From contig NZ_CP009506.1 in NCBI RefSeq assembly GCF_000970085.1, positions 4,340,001-4,404,000 of the forward strand: a stretch of 64,000 nucleotides of DNA, read 5' to 3'. Source of the DNA: Methanosarcina siciliae T4/M (GTDB lineage Archaea > Halobacteriota > Methanosarcinia > Methanosarcinales > Methanosarcinaceae). Below, in pieces: positions 1 to 8,358 of the stretch; within the stretch, counting starts at the first letter, position 1; each line of letters begins with the position of its first letter. Under the pieces are notes generated by a model. It was given only the letters and a program-made list of their open reading frames with translations, had not been told where the DNA came from and ran no database searches. Made by a program: the position numbers and the translations under genes.

Positions 1-2
1 AA

Positions 3-242
3 TATCAAGGGCAAGGTTACGGTAAGAAACTTGTAGAATACATCTTTGAGTATTATAAAGGCAAATGCAAAACCATGTTTGTTGGTACGGGAGATAGTCC
101 GTTTACTATCTCATTTTATAAACATTGTGGATTTGTCATATCTCATCGTGTTAATAATTTCTTTACAGATAATTATGACCATCCAATTTTCGAGTGTAAC
201 AAACAACTTGTTGATATGATTTATCTTAAAAAGGATTTCTAA
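3..242 (+). CDS. GNAT-type N-acetyltransferase, C-terminal part (cut by window edge)
   Basis: An open frame enters from the left edge and stops at a TAA at 240-242, giving 79 residues. It begins with [13 protein letters not shown], which fits the Q-x-x-G-x-G/A acetyl-CoA pyrophosphate-binding motif of the GNAT fold. A later SFYKHCGF stretch matches the typical 'FYxxxGF' beta-strand of this superfamily. The start, the N-terminal half and the substrate cannot be judged from what is visible. It is transcribed towards the glutamate synthase operon. Confidence 0.7.
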   Translation, partial: YQGQGYGKKLVEYIFEYYKGKCKTMFVGTGDSPFTISFYKHCGFVISHRVNNFFTDNYDHPIFECNKQLVDMIYLKKDF

Positions 243-298
243 AGGTTATGCGCATAATGAGAGAATATTGAACCATGTAGTTCGCTGTTTTTTCTTAC

Positions 299-328
299 AA
301 TAACAAGCTTATTAATAACAAGCTTATT
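299..328. repeat. 15-bp direct repeat, two copies
   Basis: The 15-mer aataacaagcttatt occurs twice back to back (299-313 and 314-328), and a third copy begins at 329 but diverges after aataaca. It lies between the converging acetyltransferase and glutamate synthase genes. No function is evident. Confidence 0.8.
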
Positions 329-429
329 AATAACACCGCGTCAAATAACCGCATTTACCTCAAATAGTAAATTCCCGGGGGACTGATTTCAAATATAATC
401 CCAAATATAATCCAGGTTTGCAAAAAAAG

Positions 430-462
430 AGCGTAAAAAAGATGGAGTTTGTTGGCTCCATC
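430..462 (-). terminator. Putative terminator of the glutamate synthase operon
   Basis: gatggag (441-447) pairs with ctccatc (456-462) around an 8-base loop. Read on the minus strand, the hairpin lies just past the last gene of the glt operon and is followed by a run of T residues (430s down to 422). Position, stem and T-run together suggest a transcript end. Confidence 0.55.
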
Positions 463-484
463 CAAAACCATTTTTGAAGCAATT

Positions 485-1525
485 TTACTCCGGTTTTCTT
501 TCCAGCTTCTTTGTGGCAAGTTTCTCGATAATTCCCAGGTTAAGCTCGCTGCCGCCCCCTATACTCAGCTTCCCGTTGGCAACTGCACTTTCTAAGAGGT
601 GCTGTCCTACAAGGGTGCGGACTATAAGGGTTGTATAGCCGTTCGGGCTTCCCACTGCGCCGGCGGAGATGTCGGCTTTGAGGGCGGTAAAGTCCGTGCA
701 GACTGCACAGCCGGGGCGGACGGTGTCCTCAAGTTCGGTAAGGGGGATCACGTACTGGGTCCCGTCGTTAAGGGTTATTTCGAGCTTGCCTTTGACATCA
801 ATGCGGCAGACTTTCATGGGCTCGAGGGCGTACTCGCTTTTCAGCTTGCCGGCAATGAGTTTTTCGTAGTCGAAGCTTTCGGTACAGAAGAGCCCGATTA
901 TGATGCGGATGGACTTCTTGTAGGGGCTGATTAGCTGGTGGTCGGATTCAAGCATCTTGCGGACTGCCTGGACCACACAGGGGACTCCTACCACTGCTAC
1001 GTTCCTGTACTTTCGCTTTACGACGGCTTCTTTGAGGGAAGAGACCAGTGGGACCCACCAGTTGTAGCGGCTTCCTGCCTGTCCCACGAGGACTTCGCTT
1101 GAGGTGATTACCATGGAACGCGGCTTGAGGGTCCAGGGGTCGTCGGTGACTGTTACAACGGCATCCACAAGGCCGGTATCTAGGGCGTTTGCAAGAATTG
1201 CAGTTACTGCTCCTCCACTCTGCTTCCTCGGGACGTCGAATTCTGCTTTTCCGGTGGTGATTTCCAGGTAGTCTCCCAGCAGGCTTGAAGACTGCTCGTC
1301 CAGTCTCGGGCAAATCTCATAGCAAGCTCCGCAGGGGACGTCGTCAACAGCGGCTTTGCAGTAGTTGTTGCTCTTCGGGTATGTGGACTCGCCGCCTGTT
1401 TCGAAGTACAGGGAGTCAGCAGGGCAGACTGCAACACAGGCCCCGCAGCCTGAGCAGAGTCCCGTATCCCAGACTTTTGATTTCAGGTCAATGTAACTCT
1501 TACTGATTGGTTTATTTTCTGCCAT
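485..1525 (-). CDS. F420 hydrogenase beta-subunit (FrhB/FdhB) family protein linked to glutamate synthase
   Basis: A 346-residue iron-sulfur flavoprotein of the FrhB/FdhB family, which binds FAD and exchanges electrons with coenzyme F420. Residues about 24-36 carry CSGCGACVAVCP, and a second Cys cluster with PCGACYEICP follows, so an N-terminal ferredoxin-like region is present. The FrhB core follows (GSRYNWWVPL, VVGVPCVVQAVRKM, IGLFCTESFDYEKL). It starts 6 bp after the GXGXG subunit of glutamate synthase ends and is last in that operon. The context implies that it feeds F420H2 electrons into glutamate synthesis. The family call is firm; the F420-dependent GOGAT role is inference from gene order. 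Confidence 0.85.
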   Translation of the reverse strand: MAENKPISKSYIDLKSKVWDTGLCSGCGACVAVCPADSLYFETGGESTYPKSNNYCKAAVDDVPCGACYEICPRLDEQSSSLLGDYLEITTGKAEFDVPRKQSGGAVTAILANALDTGLVDAVVTVTDDPWTLKPRSMVITSSEVLVGQAGSRYNWWVPLVSSLKEAVVKRKYRNVAVVGVPCVVQAVRKMLESDHQLISPYKKSIRIIIGLFCTESFDYEKLIAGKLKSEYALEPMKVCRIDVKGKLEITLNDGTQYVIPLTELEDTVRPGCAVCTDFTALKADISAGAVGSPNGYTTLIVRTLVGQHLLESAVANGKLSIGGGSELNLGIIEKLATKKLERKPE

Positions 1526-1531
1526 TTCTGA

Positions 1532-2275
1532 TCACTCCCAGACGTATTTGCTTGCAAAAGGCCGGCTGCTTGCAGGTCCGATCCTTGTGTAATTGGTGTC
1601 CAGGAACTCTGCGGAGTCATACCCGAACTGCTCGCAGAAGCTCTTTATAATCGGGGCTATGCGTTCCAGGTCGGCTTCCGTAAACTCAAATTTCTTGGCT
1701 CCGACCCCGAGCAGGTAGTCATCCACTTCTCCGCGGATAACAATCTCTCCGCCATGGATCCCGCTTCCGATACCCCTGTCCGTCATGGCTTTTTCTTTGC
1801 CGATTCCGAGCACAAGCACAAGGCCTCCTGCCATATATTCTCCCAGGAAGGAGTGAGCTGTGCCTCCTACGACAAGTACGGGTCTGGCTTCCACTTCATA
1901 CTGTTTCATGTGGATGCCGCCGCGATATCCGATATTGTTCCTTATGAAGACCTTGCCGCCTCTCATACTATGGGCGACCGCATCTCCTGCACTTCCGTGG
2001 ATCACAAGCATGCCGCTGTTCATTGTGTTTCCTGGAGCGTGTTCGGCGTTTCCGCGGACTATACAGGTGGGTCCGCTCATGAACATTCCCAGGTCTCCTC
2101 CGGGAACCCCGTTGATTATGATGCGGACATCGCCTCTAACTCCGTCCCCGATAAAGCGCTGTCCTAGCACATTGTCGATTATAATTTCTTCTGCCCCGTC
2201 TGCAACTGCAGACCTTATTTTCTGGTTTAGGGGGGTGTAGTGCATGCCTTTAGCATCAATTCTTACTGTCTTCAT
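1532..2275 (-). CDS. Glutamate synthase GXGXG-domain subunit (GltB C-terminal domain as a separate protein)
   Basis: A 247-residue protein matching the right-handed beta-helix 'GXGXG' domain found at the C terminus of bacterial GltB. The repeating glycine pattern is visible in GDVRIIINGVPGGDLGMFM, GMLVIHGSAGDAVAHSM and GKVFIRNNIGYRGGIHM. In the fused enzyme this domain is structural, holding the amidotransferase and synthase domains in register. Here it is a separate gene placed directly after the FMN subunit (2-bp gap), as in other archaea with a split GOGAT. FmdC, further along in the window, uses the same fold. Confidence 0.9.
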   Translation of the reverse strand: MKTVRIDAKGMHYTPLNQKIRSAVADGAEEIIIDNVLGQRFIGDGVRGDVRIIINGVPGGDLGMFMSGPTCIVRGNAEHAPGNTMNSGMLVIHGSAGDAVAHSMRGGKVFIRNNIGYRGGIHMKQYEVEARPVLVVGGTAHSFLGEYMAGGLVLVLGIGKEKAMTDRGIGSGIHGGEIVIRGEVDDYLLGVGAKKFEFTEADLERIAPIIKSFCEQFGYDSAEFLDTNYTRIGPASSRPFASKYVWE

Positions 2276-2277
2276 AT

Positions 2278-3789
2278 TCAGGCCCCCGCTGGCAGTACGT
2301 CCAGGATTTTAAGCATTCCTTCATCCAGCATGTATCCGCGCAGACGGTCTCTGTTCCCGCGAAGGCTTTCTATACTGTTGATGCCTGCTGCGCCCATAAG
2401 TTCGCTGAGTTCCAGGGTCCAGCCGTGTATCAAGTTTGAAACCTGTGCTGCTCCGGCTTCGGGGTCAAGCCTGCTCACAAGGTCCGGGCGCTGGGTAGCA
2501 ATGCCCCAGGGACAGAGGTTTCTGTAACAATTTCCACAGACCCTGCACCCCAGAGCAACAAGGGCAGCAGTTCCTATGTAGACTGCATCCGCTCCGAGTG
2601 CAATGGACTTGGCAAGGTCGGCACTGTTCCTTATCCCACCGCTTGCAATAATGGAGATTTCGTTCCTTACTCCCTGTTCCCTTAGTTTCTGGTCAACGCT
2701 GGCAATTGCAGCTTCGATTGGGATTCCTACATGGTCCCTGAAGACCTTCGGGGCTGCTCCGGTCCCTCCGCGGAACCCATCAATGACCACTGCGTCTGCA
2801 GAGGAACGGGCAATGCCTGCAGCGATGGGTGCCACATTATGCACGGCTGCAATCTTTACAAAGACCGGTTTCTTCCATTCGGTTGCCTCTTTCAGGCTCC
2901 TGACAAGCTGGACAAGGTCTTCAATGCTGTAAATGTCATGGTGAGGAGCTGGACTGATGGCGTCACTGCCCAGGGGGATCATACGGGTTTTGGAAACTTC
3001 CTCGTTTACCTTTTCTCCGGGGAGGTGTCCTCCTATACCCGGTTTTGCTCCCTGTCCTATCTTAATCTCAATGGCAGCACCTCTTTCCAGGTAGTCAATG
3101 TTAACCCCAAAGCGGCCTGAAGCGACCTGCACGATCATGTGATCCTGATAGGGGTAAAGCTCTTTGTGCAGCCCCCCTTCTCCGGTCCCCATGTAAGTCC
3201 CGGTTTCGGCTACGGCTCTTGCCATGCTGAGCTGGGAGTTAAGGCTGATGGCTCCGAAACTCATGTGCCCGATCATGACAGGGGTGTCGAGTTTCAGATT
3301 GGGGGCAAGCTTTGTTTCAAGCTCAACGTCTCCACTTTCGGTTTTTCTGAAGTTGAGTTTTGCCGGTTTCTTCCCGATATAAGTCCTGAGTTCCATTGGT
3401 TCTCTCAGAGGATCGATGCTCGGGTTTGTGACCTGGCAGGCGTCCAGAAGGAGCCGGTCGTAGATGATTGGCAGGTCTCTGGCGTTTCCCATCCCTGAAA
3501 GGATGATCTTTCCGCTGCGGGCCTGGTTAATTATATCTTCTCTGGCTTCTCTGGTCCAGAGGGGGTGAGAACGGTAGTCTACGGGCTTTTCCGTAAGGGT
3601 GATTGCGTCCCTCGGGCACATTGCAACACAGCGGAGGCAGGCTGTACATTTCCTGGACTCTATCAGGATCCTGTCGCCTTCTCTTCTGTATACGCCGTAG
3701 GAACAATTTTCAATGCAGCGTCCGCAGTCCATGCACTGGTCGCGGTCAATGCTGACTTTATATTTTGGGGGTACACTTCCGAGAGTCAT
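2278..3789 (-). CDS. gltB: Glutamate synthase FMN-domain subunit with N-terminal ferredoxin domain
   Basis: A 503-residue archaeal-type glutamate synthase core. Residues about 10-65 form a two-cluster ferredoxin domain (CMDCGRCIENC and CTACLRCVAMCP). The rest is the FMN-binding TIM barrel that reduces 2-iminoglutarate to glutamate: MSFGAISLNSQLSMARA, GEGGLHKEL, IKIGQGAKPGIGGHLPG, VIDGFRGGTGAAP and SGGIRNSADLAKSIALGAD. A late cysteine group, CRVCGNCYRNLCP, matches the Fe-S site of this family. The ATG overlaps the stop of the amidotransferase gene (ATGA), indicating translational coupling. Confidence 0.93.
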   Translation of the reverse strand: MTLGSVPPKYKVSIDRDQCMDCGRCIENCSYGVYRREGDRILIESRKCTACLRCVAMCPRDAITLTEKPVDYRSHPLWTREAREDIINQARSGKIILSGMGNARDLPIIYDRLLLDACQVTNPSIDPLREPMELRTYIGKKPAKLNFRKTESGDVELETKLAPNLKLDTPVMIGHMSFGAISLNSQLSMARAVAETGTYMGTGEGGLHKELYPYQDHMIVQVASGRFGVNIDYLERGAAIEIKIGQGAKPGIGGHLPGEKVNEEVSKTRMIPLGSDAISPAPHHDIYSIEDLVQLVRSLKEATEWKKPVFVKIAAVHNVAPIAAGIARSSADAVVIDGFRGGTGAAPKVFRDHVGIPIEAAIASVDQKLREQGVRNEISIIASGGIRNSADLAKSIALGADAVYIGTAALVALGCRVCGNCYRNLCPWGIATQRPDLVSRLDPEAGAAQVSNLIHGWTLELSELMGAAGINSIESLRGNRDRLRGYMLDEGMLKILDVLPAGA

Positions 3790-4838
3790 TCGGTAAACCT
3801 CCCGATGATTGGTTCTCCTGCTCGGGGAGTGTAAACATTCTTAACTTCGGGATCAATGACCCTTATTGCTGCTTCTTCGCTGGAGATGTAAAGCTTGTTT
3901 TCATTTTCCCCAACGACAAGGGGACGCAGTTTAATCCTGTCAGTAAAACCTACAATTCCATTATCTGTCCCGACTACAATAGCAAAAGGCCCGTTCATAA
4001 GGGCGGACCCGTAGGTCAGACGGATTGCCTTGTTCAATTCGGCTTCTTTTTCAGGCATGCGGTCAATGTCGTCCCAGAAGGGTGGGGCAAGAGCCCGGAC
4101 AACCATCTCATGAGAAAGCTCGTGCTGCCTCCCAAGCAGGTCGAAGAGATAGGCCACAACCTCTGTGTCGGTAAGTGCAGTACATTTGTATCCATAACCT
4201 TCCACATAACGCTGGTTTGTACCATATGAGGTAATTTCGCCGTTGTGCACCACTGACCAGTCAAGCAGGTTGAAAGGATGAGCCCCTCCCCACCAACCCG
4301 GAGAATTTGTAGGGTAGCGGTTATGAGCAAGCCAGATGTACCCTTTATAGTCCTCGATCCTGTAAAAGTTTCCTACATCCTCAGGCCAGCCGGAAGCCTT
4401 GAAGACTCCCATATTTTTACCCGAGGAGAAAATTGTGGCACCTTTTACATCGGCATTTACTTCCATGACGATGTGCGTGACAACGTCCTTTTCGGAATCC
4501 ATTCTTCCTGTCATCAGGTCTTTTGAGGGCTTGAAAAAATACCTCCAGGGGATATGGACCTTTTTTAAGCCTGGCTGGGGGGTTGTCGGGATTTCTTCCT
4601 GGTGAGCAATTTCTCCCCAGAGTTCGAGAATCTCGTCAACCTTTGTTTTTGGTTCTCCCAGGTTGTCAAAGAAAACATGAAGAGCATAATAGTCTGCATA
4701 TTCGGGGTAAATCCCATATGCAGCATAGCCTGCCCCGTCTCCACTGCCTCTTTCATTCATGAGACTGAGGGCGGCTTTTATGCTCGACCCGTCCATTCTG
4801 GACTTTGTTCGATCTATAAAGCCTATTATTCCACACAT
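3786..4838 (-). CDS. Glutamate synthase class II glutamine amidotransferase subunit
   Basis: A 350-residue Ntn-type amidotransferase that releases ammonia from glutamine for the synthase subunit. I chose the ATG at 4838 because it gives MCGIIGF, placing the catalytic Cys directly after the initiator Met as this family requires. An in-frame GTG nine bases upstream would bury the Cys and has no better ribosome site. Other family signatures are HNRYPTNSPG and VVHNGEIT. It is first in the operon amidotransferase / FMN subunit / GXGXG subunit / FrhB-like protein. Confidence 0.92.
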   Translation of the reverse strand: MCGIIGFIDRTKSRMDGSSIKAALSLMNERGSGDGAGYAAYGIYPEYADYYALHVFFDNLGEPKTKVDEILELWGEIAHQEEIPTTPQPGLKKVHIPWRYFFKPSKDLMTGRMDSEKDVVTHIVMEVNADVKGATIFSSGKNMGVFKASGWPEDVGNFYRIEDYKGYIWLAHNRYPTNSPGWWGGAHPFNLLDWSVVHNGEITSYGTNQRYVEGYGYKCTALTDTEVVAYLFDLLGRQHELSHEMVVRALAPPFWDDIDRMPEKEAELNKAIRLTYGSALMNGPFAIVVGTDNGIVGFTDRIKLRPLVVGENENKLYISSEEAAIRVIDPEVKNVYTPRAGEPIIGRFTE

Positions 4839-4982
4839 TTTAATCACTCTAGAAATGATAGAAATGAACGCGATGTAAGTACTTCTGCCAGTAATTTCTC
4901 CTAATATTTCTGCGGCTCATTTTTGAGAAATAGTCAAAAAATTTGCCAGCTGGATAAACTGGGTTTCAGGGGATATTCTATA

Positions 4983-5014
4983 AGATCTCGTAAGTAAGAG
5001 ATCTCGTAAGTAAG
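4983..5014. repeat. 16-bp direct repeat, two copies, upstream of glutamate synthase operon
   Basis: agatctcgtaagtaag is duplicated head to tail (4983-4998 and 4999-5014), about 150 bp upstream of the first glt gene and beside an AT-rich tract (5040-5055, attatatatatgat) that could hold the minus-strand TATA box. It may be a regulatory site or a chance duplication. Confidence 0.7.
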
Positions 5015-5557
5015 GGGATATTTTACTTAAATTAATTCAATTTTATTATATATATGATCTTAATTCGTGACAGCTTTCTTGCCTCTGCTTTTGGTTCTTT
5101 CCGAGAAGTTGAGAGGGTCGCCGCTAAGGGAAGTAAGTAATTTAGTACCTATTTGACAATATATATATGTTTCTTTTTTCAGAAGCAGAATTGTTTGCAG
5201 TAATGCTGCAAAGCATGACGTTTTAACTGCTTAATTTTTCTTTATTCCCACGCATAACTGGCTGAATTTCTAGGCTATAAGCAGTTTACAATGATTCTTC
5301 TGTTCGGTGTTACCGGCCCCATTTACATTAGATTAATTTTTGGTACTGCTGACTGCCAAAAAGAGTAATGAGATAAACTTGAAAGTTTGAACCGAAGTTG
5401 CAAGCTTTACTAAGGAAAGCATTTTTATACCGAAATCTGTTTTCGGTCCAGTTTTTCTGAAAAAATAGAAAACGCTTTATCCCGATAAAAGAAATTTTTT
5501 CTTTTCCGAAAAGAGCCATCCCGTTTTTCAACCTTAAAATGGTTTTTGGAAAGGTGG

Positions 5558-5583
5558 AGCACACCTGCCGGATAAGGTGTGCT
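5558..5583 (-). terminator. Strong hairpin downstream of glnA, probable transcript end
   Basis: agcacacct (5558-5566) and aggtgtgct (5575-5583) form a perfect 9-bp stem with an 8-base loop, about 80 bp past the glnA stop in the direction of transcription. The following minus-strand sequence is rich in C, A and T rather than a pure T-run, so it may be a processing or stability structure rather than a classic terminator. Confidence 0.5.
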
Positions 5584-5665
5584 TTCCGATTCACTGTTGA
5601 TCTTTTCTTGTAAGTCATTACGGGGGATTTTATCCGGCTGTTACCTTAATCAAGGGTGATTGCCC

Positions 5666-7009
5666 TTACAACATAGGGAGGTATTTTTCAAGTTCCCAGG
5701 GGTGAACGATTGCCTTATATTCGTCCCATTCCATTTCTTTTGCACAGAGATAATGGCTGAAGACGTGTTCTCCGAGTGCTTCCTTTACGAACTGGCTGCC
5801 TTTCATCTCATCGATTGCTTCTTTGAGGTCTCCTGGAAGGGAACCAATGCCTTTTTCATTGCGCTCTTTTTCCGTCAGGTGGAATATGTTAACGTTTGTC
5901 GGCTCTCCGGGGTCGATCTTGTTCTTAATCCCGTCAAGCCCGGCTCTCAGCATAAGGGCAAAAGCCAGATAGGGGTTACACGAGGGGTCCGGACATCTGA
6001 GTTCTACTCTGGTTCCTGCTCCGCGGGTTGCAGGAATACGGATAAGGGAACTTCTGTTCCTTGCGGACCAGGTAATGTAAATAGGAGCTTCATATCCCGG
6101 GACAAGCCTCTTGTAGGAGTTTATCACCGGGTTTGTGACCGCTGCAAACTCTTTGATGTGGGACATCAGCCCTCCGATGTAATACATTGCATCCTGAGAA
6201 AGCTGCATAGGAGTATCCGGGTCGTAGAAGGCGTTTTTCCCATTTTTGAAGAGTGACTGGTTGCTATGCATACCCGAACCATTTTCTCCGAAGAGGGGCT
6301 TTGGCATAAAGGTTGCATAGTATCCTTTGTGGTAGGCGATTGACTTTACCACGTATTTGAAGGTCACGACGTTATCGGCCGTGTTAAGTACATCGCTGAA
6401 TCTGAAGTCGATTTCATGCTGGGAAGGTGCGACTTCGTGGTGGGAAGCTTCGAGCTGGAATCCCATATGCTCAAGGGCATAGTCAATGTCTCTGCGTACA
6501 TCCTGTGCACGGTCGAGGGGGGCGAAGTCGAAGTATCCGCCCTGGTCGGTAAGTTCCGTTGTCGGGTTTCCATTTGCATCAAGCTTGAAAAGGAAAAATT
6601 CAAGTTCTGGTCCTACGTTCATTGAGAAGCCCATCTTCTCGGCTTCTTTGATTGCGCTCTTCAGAACATACCTTGGATCTCCCTGGAAGGGGGTTCCATC
6701 GGGAAGGTATACGTCTCCGAGAATTCTGGCAACTGCACCTGTTGCAGGTCTCCAGGGTAGAATCCTGAACGTTGACGGGTCAAGCACGAGTTTCATATCG
6801 GATTCTTCGATCCTTGTAAAGCCCTGAATCGAAGAGCCATCAAACATTACACCGTTTTCAAAAGCTTCTTCCAGTTGTTCTGCAGGAATTGCCCAGCTTT
6901 TGATGATGCCGAGTGTATCCGTAAATTGTGTCCGGATAAACTTTACGTCTCGTTCTTTTACAGCCTCTAATACATCTTCTTTAGTTGTACACTTTTTCAT
7001 CTGCACCAT
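5666..7009 (-). CDS. glnA: Glutamine synthetase, type I
   Basis: A 447-residue GSI enzyme that condenses glutamate, ammonium and ATP to glutamine in the cytosol. Family signatures are FDGSSIQGF near residue 60, the metal-site region VGPELEFFLF, the ATP-grasp segment GENGSGMHSNQSLF and the glutamate loop RIPATRGAGTRVELRCPDPS. The length fits the short GSI-alpha type. The ATG at 7009 has an upstream GAGGATGA; a second in-frame ATG lies nine bases later. An NrpR-type operator sits between the TATA box and the start. Together with the neighbouring split GOGAT it makes the GS-GOGAT ammonium assimilation route. Confidence 0.97.
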   Translation of the reverse strand: MVQMKKCTTKEDVLEAVKERDVKFIRTQFTDTLGIIKSWAIPAEQLEEAFENGVMFDGSSIQGFTRIEESDMKLVLDPSTFRILPWRPATGAVARILGDVYLPDGTPFQGDPRYVLKSAIKEAEKMGFSMNVGPELEFFLFKLDANGNPTTELTDQGGYFDFAPLDRAQDVRRDIDYALEHMGFQLEASHHEVAPSQHEIDFRFSDVLNTADNVVTFKYVVKSIAYHKGYYATFMPKPLFGENGSGMHSNQSLFKNGKNAFYDPDTPMQLSQDAMYYIGGLMSHIKEFAAVTNPVINSYKRLVPGYEAPIYITWSARNRSSLIRIPATRGAGTRVELRCPDPSCNPYLAFALMLRAGLDGIKNKIDPGEPTNVNIFHLTEKERNEKGIGSLPGDLKEAIDEMKGSQFVKEALGEHVFSHYLCAKEMEWDEYKAIVHPWELEKYLPML

Positions 7010-7034
7010 TTGATTTCATCCTCACTAGGCATTA

Positions 7035-7048
7035 GGTAACCATTTACC
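7035..7048. promoter_or_regulatory. NrpR-type nitrogen operator upstream of glnA
   Basis: ggta-accatt-tacc is an exact match to GGTA-N6-TACC, the operator form described for NrpR, the archaeal nitrogen repressor, in Methanosarcina. It lies 9 bp downstream of the minus-strand TATA box, where a bound repressor would block RNA polymerase at the transcription start. This fits repression of glnA under nitrogen sufficiency. Confidence 0.8.
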
Positions 7049-7056
7049 TATTTATT

Positions 7057-7068
7057 CTTATATATATC
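7057..7068 (-). promoter_or_regulatory. TATA box of glnA
   Basis: On the minus strand the sequence reads gatatatataag, a strong archaeal TATA element. A start about 25 bp downstream would fall at 7033 or so, at the edge of the operator, leaving a leader of about 25 bases before the glnA ATG. Confidence 0.65.
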
Positions 7069-7349
7069 TTTCTATATTTCCTATGGAATAGGATACGCTC
7101 AAAGCTCTAGACAGGACTAACTAAACTCTAAAAATATTTATGTGATTTATCCCCGATTTAGCTATGTATATTTCTATTCCCCTGTATATAAATCTCATTC
7201 CAGAAGAAGCGAATTTCCAAGCAGGGTTTTATTTTGTCTCTTCTTTCTGGGAGATTTTTCCAGAAAACTCTAATATACAGGAAAAGAAAATTGAAGCTTT
7301 TTTGACCTTAATATTAATTAGCGTTGAAGTTAATATTCCTTGGGGGTAT
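7069..7349. other. Divergent intergenic region between glnA and tspO
   Basis: AT-rich DNA between divergent genes. The reading frame of tspO is open upstream to 7164, but this part encodes no TspO-like sequence and the internal start at 7350 has the ribosome-binding site. Apart from the glnA promoter elements I see no clear structure. Confidence 0.5.
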
Positions 7350-7832
7350 ATGTCTCAGAAAGAAAATATCTTCAGGTTTCTATCCTCTATTATAATCTGC
7401 CTGTTAGCGGGGGCTATTGGCTCCATATTTACATCCTCTTCTCTGGAGAGCTGGTATCTTTTACTTGAAAAACCGACGTTTAATCCTCCTTCCTGGGTCT
7501 TTTTCCCTGTCTGGACAGCGCTTTATACGCTTATGGGAATCTCCCTTTTCCTTGTATGGGGAAAGGGGGTGCAGGAAAAAGAAGTAAGAGTGGGAGTTTT
7601 CCTTTTCGGGGTACAGCTGGGCCTCAATATATTCTGGTCTTTCCTATTCTTTGGCATGCAGTCTCCTTATCTTGCCTTTCTTGAGATTCTCCTGCTCTGG
7701 CTTGCAATTCTGCTGACAGCTATACAATTCTGGAAGGTTTCAAAGGTAGCTTCCTATCTCCTTATTCCCTATTTTCTCTGGGTCAGTTTTGCGGTGCTGC
7801 TTAATTACCAAATCTGGGTACTTAATCCATGA
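7350..7832 (+). CDS. tspO: TspO/MBR family membrane protein
   Basis: A 160-residue protein with five predicted membrane helices, the usual TspO size and topology. TspO proteins bind porphyrins and cholesterol-like ligands and have been linked to oxidative or stress signalling. The family motif is clear in KPTFNPPSWVFFPVWTALY and in the aromatic C-terminal helices. I placed the start at 7350 because it follows a ggggg purine run by 4-5 bases and yields MSQKENIFRF directly before helix 1. The upstream extension to 7164 gives 62 residues without similarity to the family. Confidence 0.88.
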   Translation: MSQKENIFRFLSSIIICLLAGAIGSIFTSSSLESWYLLLEKPTFNPPSWVFFPVWTALYTLMGISLFLVWGKGVQEKEVRVGVFLFGVQLGLNIFWSFLFFGMQSPYLAFLEILLLWLAILLTAIQFWKVSKVASYLLIPYFLWVSFAVLLNYQIWVLNP

Positions 7833-7888
7833 GTATATGCTCTCATGAGCAATATTTCGGATAAGGATCGAATTCCACAAAACGTCAA

Positions 7889-7950
7889 TTCACAAAAAAT
7901 CCCTATTCACAAAAAATCCCTATTCACAAAAAACCCCTATTCACACAAAA
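7889..7950. repeat. 17-bp tandem repeat, three and a half copies
   Basis: ttcacaaaaaatcccta is repeated exactly at 7889-7905 and 7906-7922, with one change at 7923-7939 and a partial copy at 7940-7950. It separates the converging tspO and DUF1059-like genes. Function unknown. Confidence 0.85.
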
Positions 7951-7996
7951 ATTCTGAAAAAAAGTCTCTACCTGGAAAACCCGGATAAATATTGAT

Positions 7997-8221
7997 TTAA
8001 AGGTCATCAGTATGGAGGGCACCGCAACCGCAGCTTCTTCCCAGAAGGGTTGATACGCGATGCTTCAGATGGTTGATATCATCTTCGGACATCTTGTCAA
8101 GTTCTTCTTTGTGTTCTTTTTCTATATGATCAAACATAGCTTTTTCGACTTCCTCAAGTTCATTGCCAGCGGCCATGAAGTTACATTTGAACCCCAGATC
8201 GCCACACTTAACAATTTTCAT
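7997..8221 (-). CDS. DUF1059-like small protein
   Basis: A 74-residue protein with the layout of the DUF1059 family: an N-terminal KCGDLGFKCNFMAAG with two cysteines, a helical acidic middle (FDHIEKEHKEELDKMSEDD) and a C-terminal CGCG. The cysteine and histidine pattern suggests metal binding, but no function is established. The ATG has an excellent ribosome site (gaggaga, 4 bases upstream). Confidence 0.75.
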   Translation of the reverse strand: MKIVKCGDLGFKCNFMAAGNELEEVEKAMFDHIEKEHKEELDKMSEDDINHLKHRVSTLLGRSCGCGALHTDDL

Positions 8222-8358
8222 AGTATCTCCTCTTGCAATAGAAACTGATCAAAATAGCTTTTTCTATTCAAGTTAATTATAATAATAAGTTATTGGATAT
8301 AAAATTAAGTCTTTTCAGGATTTTTTCTCTGTGAAGTGCTTTTTCTATCTTCAAGTTT

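Larger units (their letters stand above)
4839..5665. other. Intergenic region between glnA and the glt operon
   Basis: This is an 830-bp gap. It contains the 16-bp duplication at 4983-5014, a candidate minus-strand TATA element around 5041-5055 and a strong hairpin at 5558-5583. Possible reading frames inside it (for example 5328-5618) have no recognisable protein features. I see no exact GGTA-N6-TACC NrpR operator here. Confidence 0.6.

Noticed and set aside
5309..5320. cggtgttaccg as an NrpR site between glnA and glt
   Set aside because: The half-sites are only three bases apart instead of six, so it does not fit the NrpR operator.
5328..5618. 96-codon minus-strand frame between glnA and the glt operon
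   Set aside because: It covers the strong hairpin at 5558-5583, has no ribosome site and an untypical composition; it is better explained as non-coding.
7889..7950. Possible CRISPR-like array
   Set aside because: The 17-bp units are contiguous with no spacers, so this is a simple tandem repeat. No CRISPR array was found anywhere in the window.
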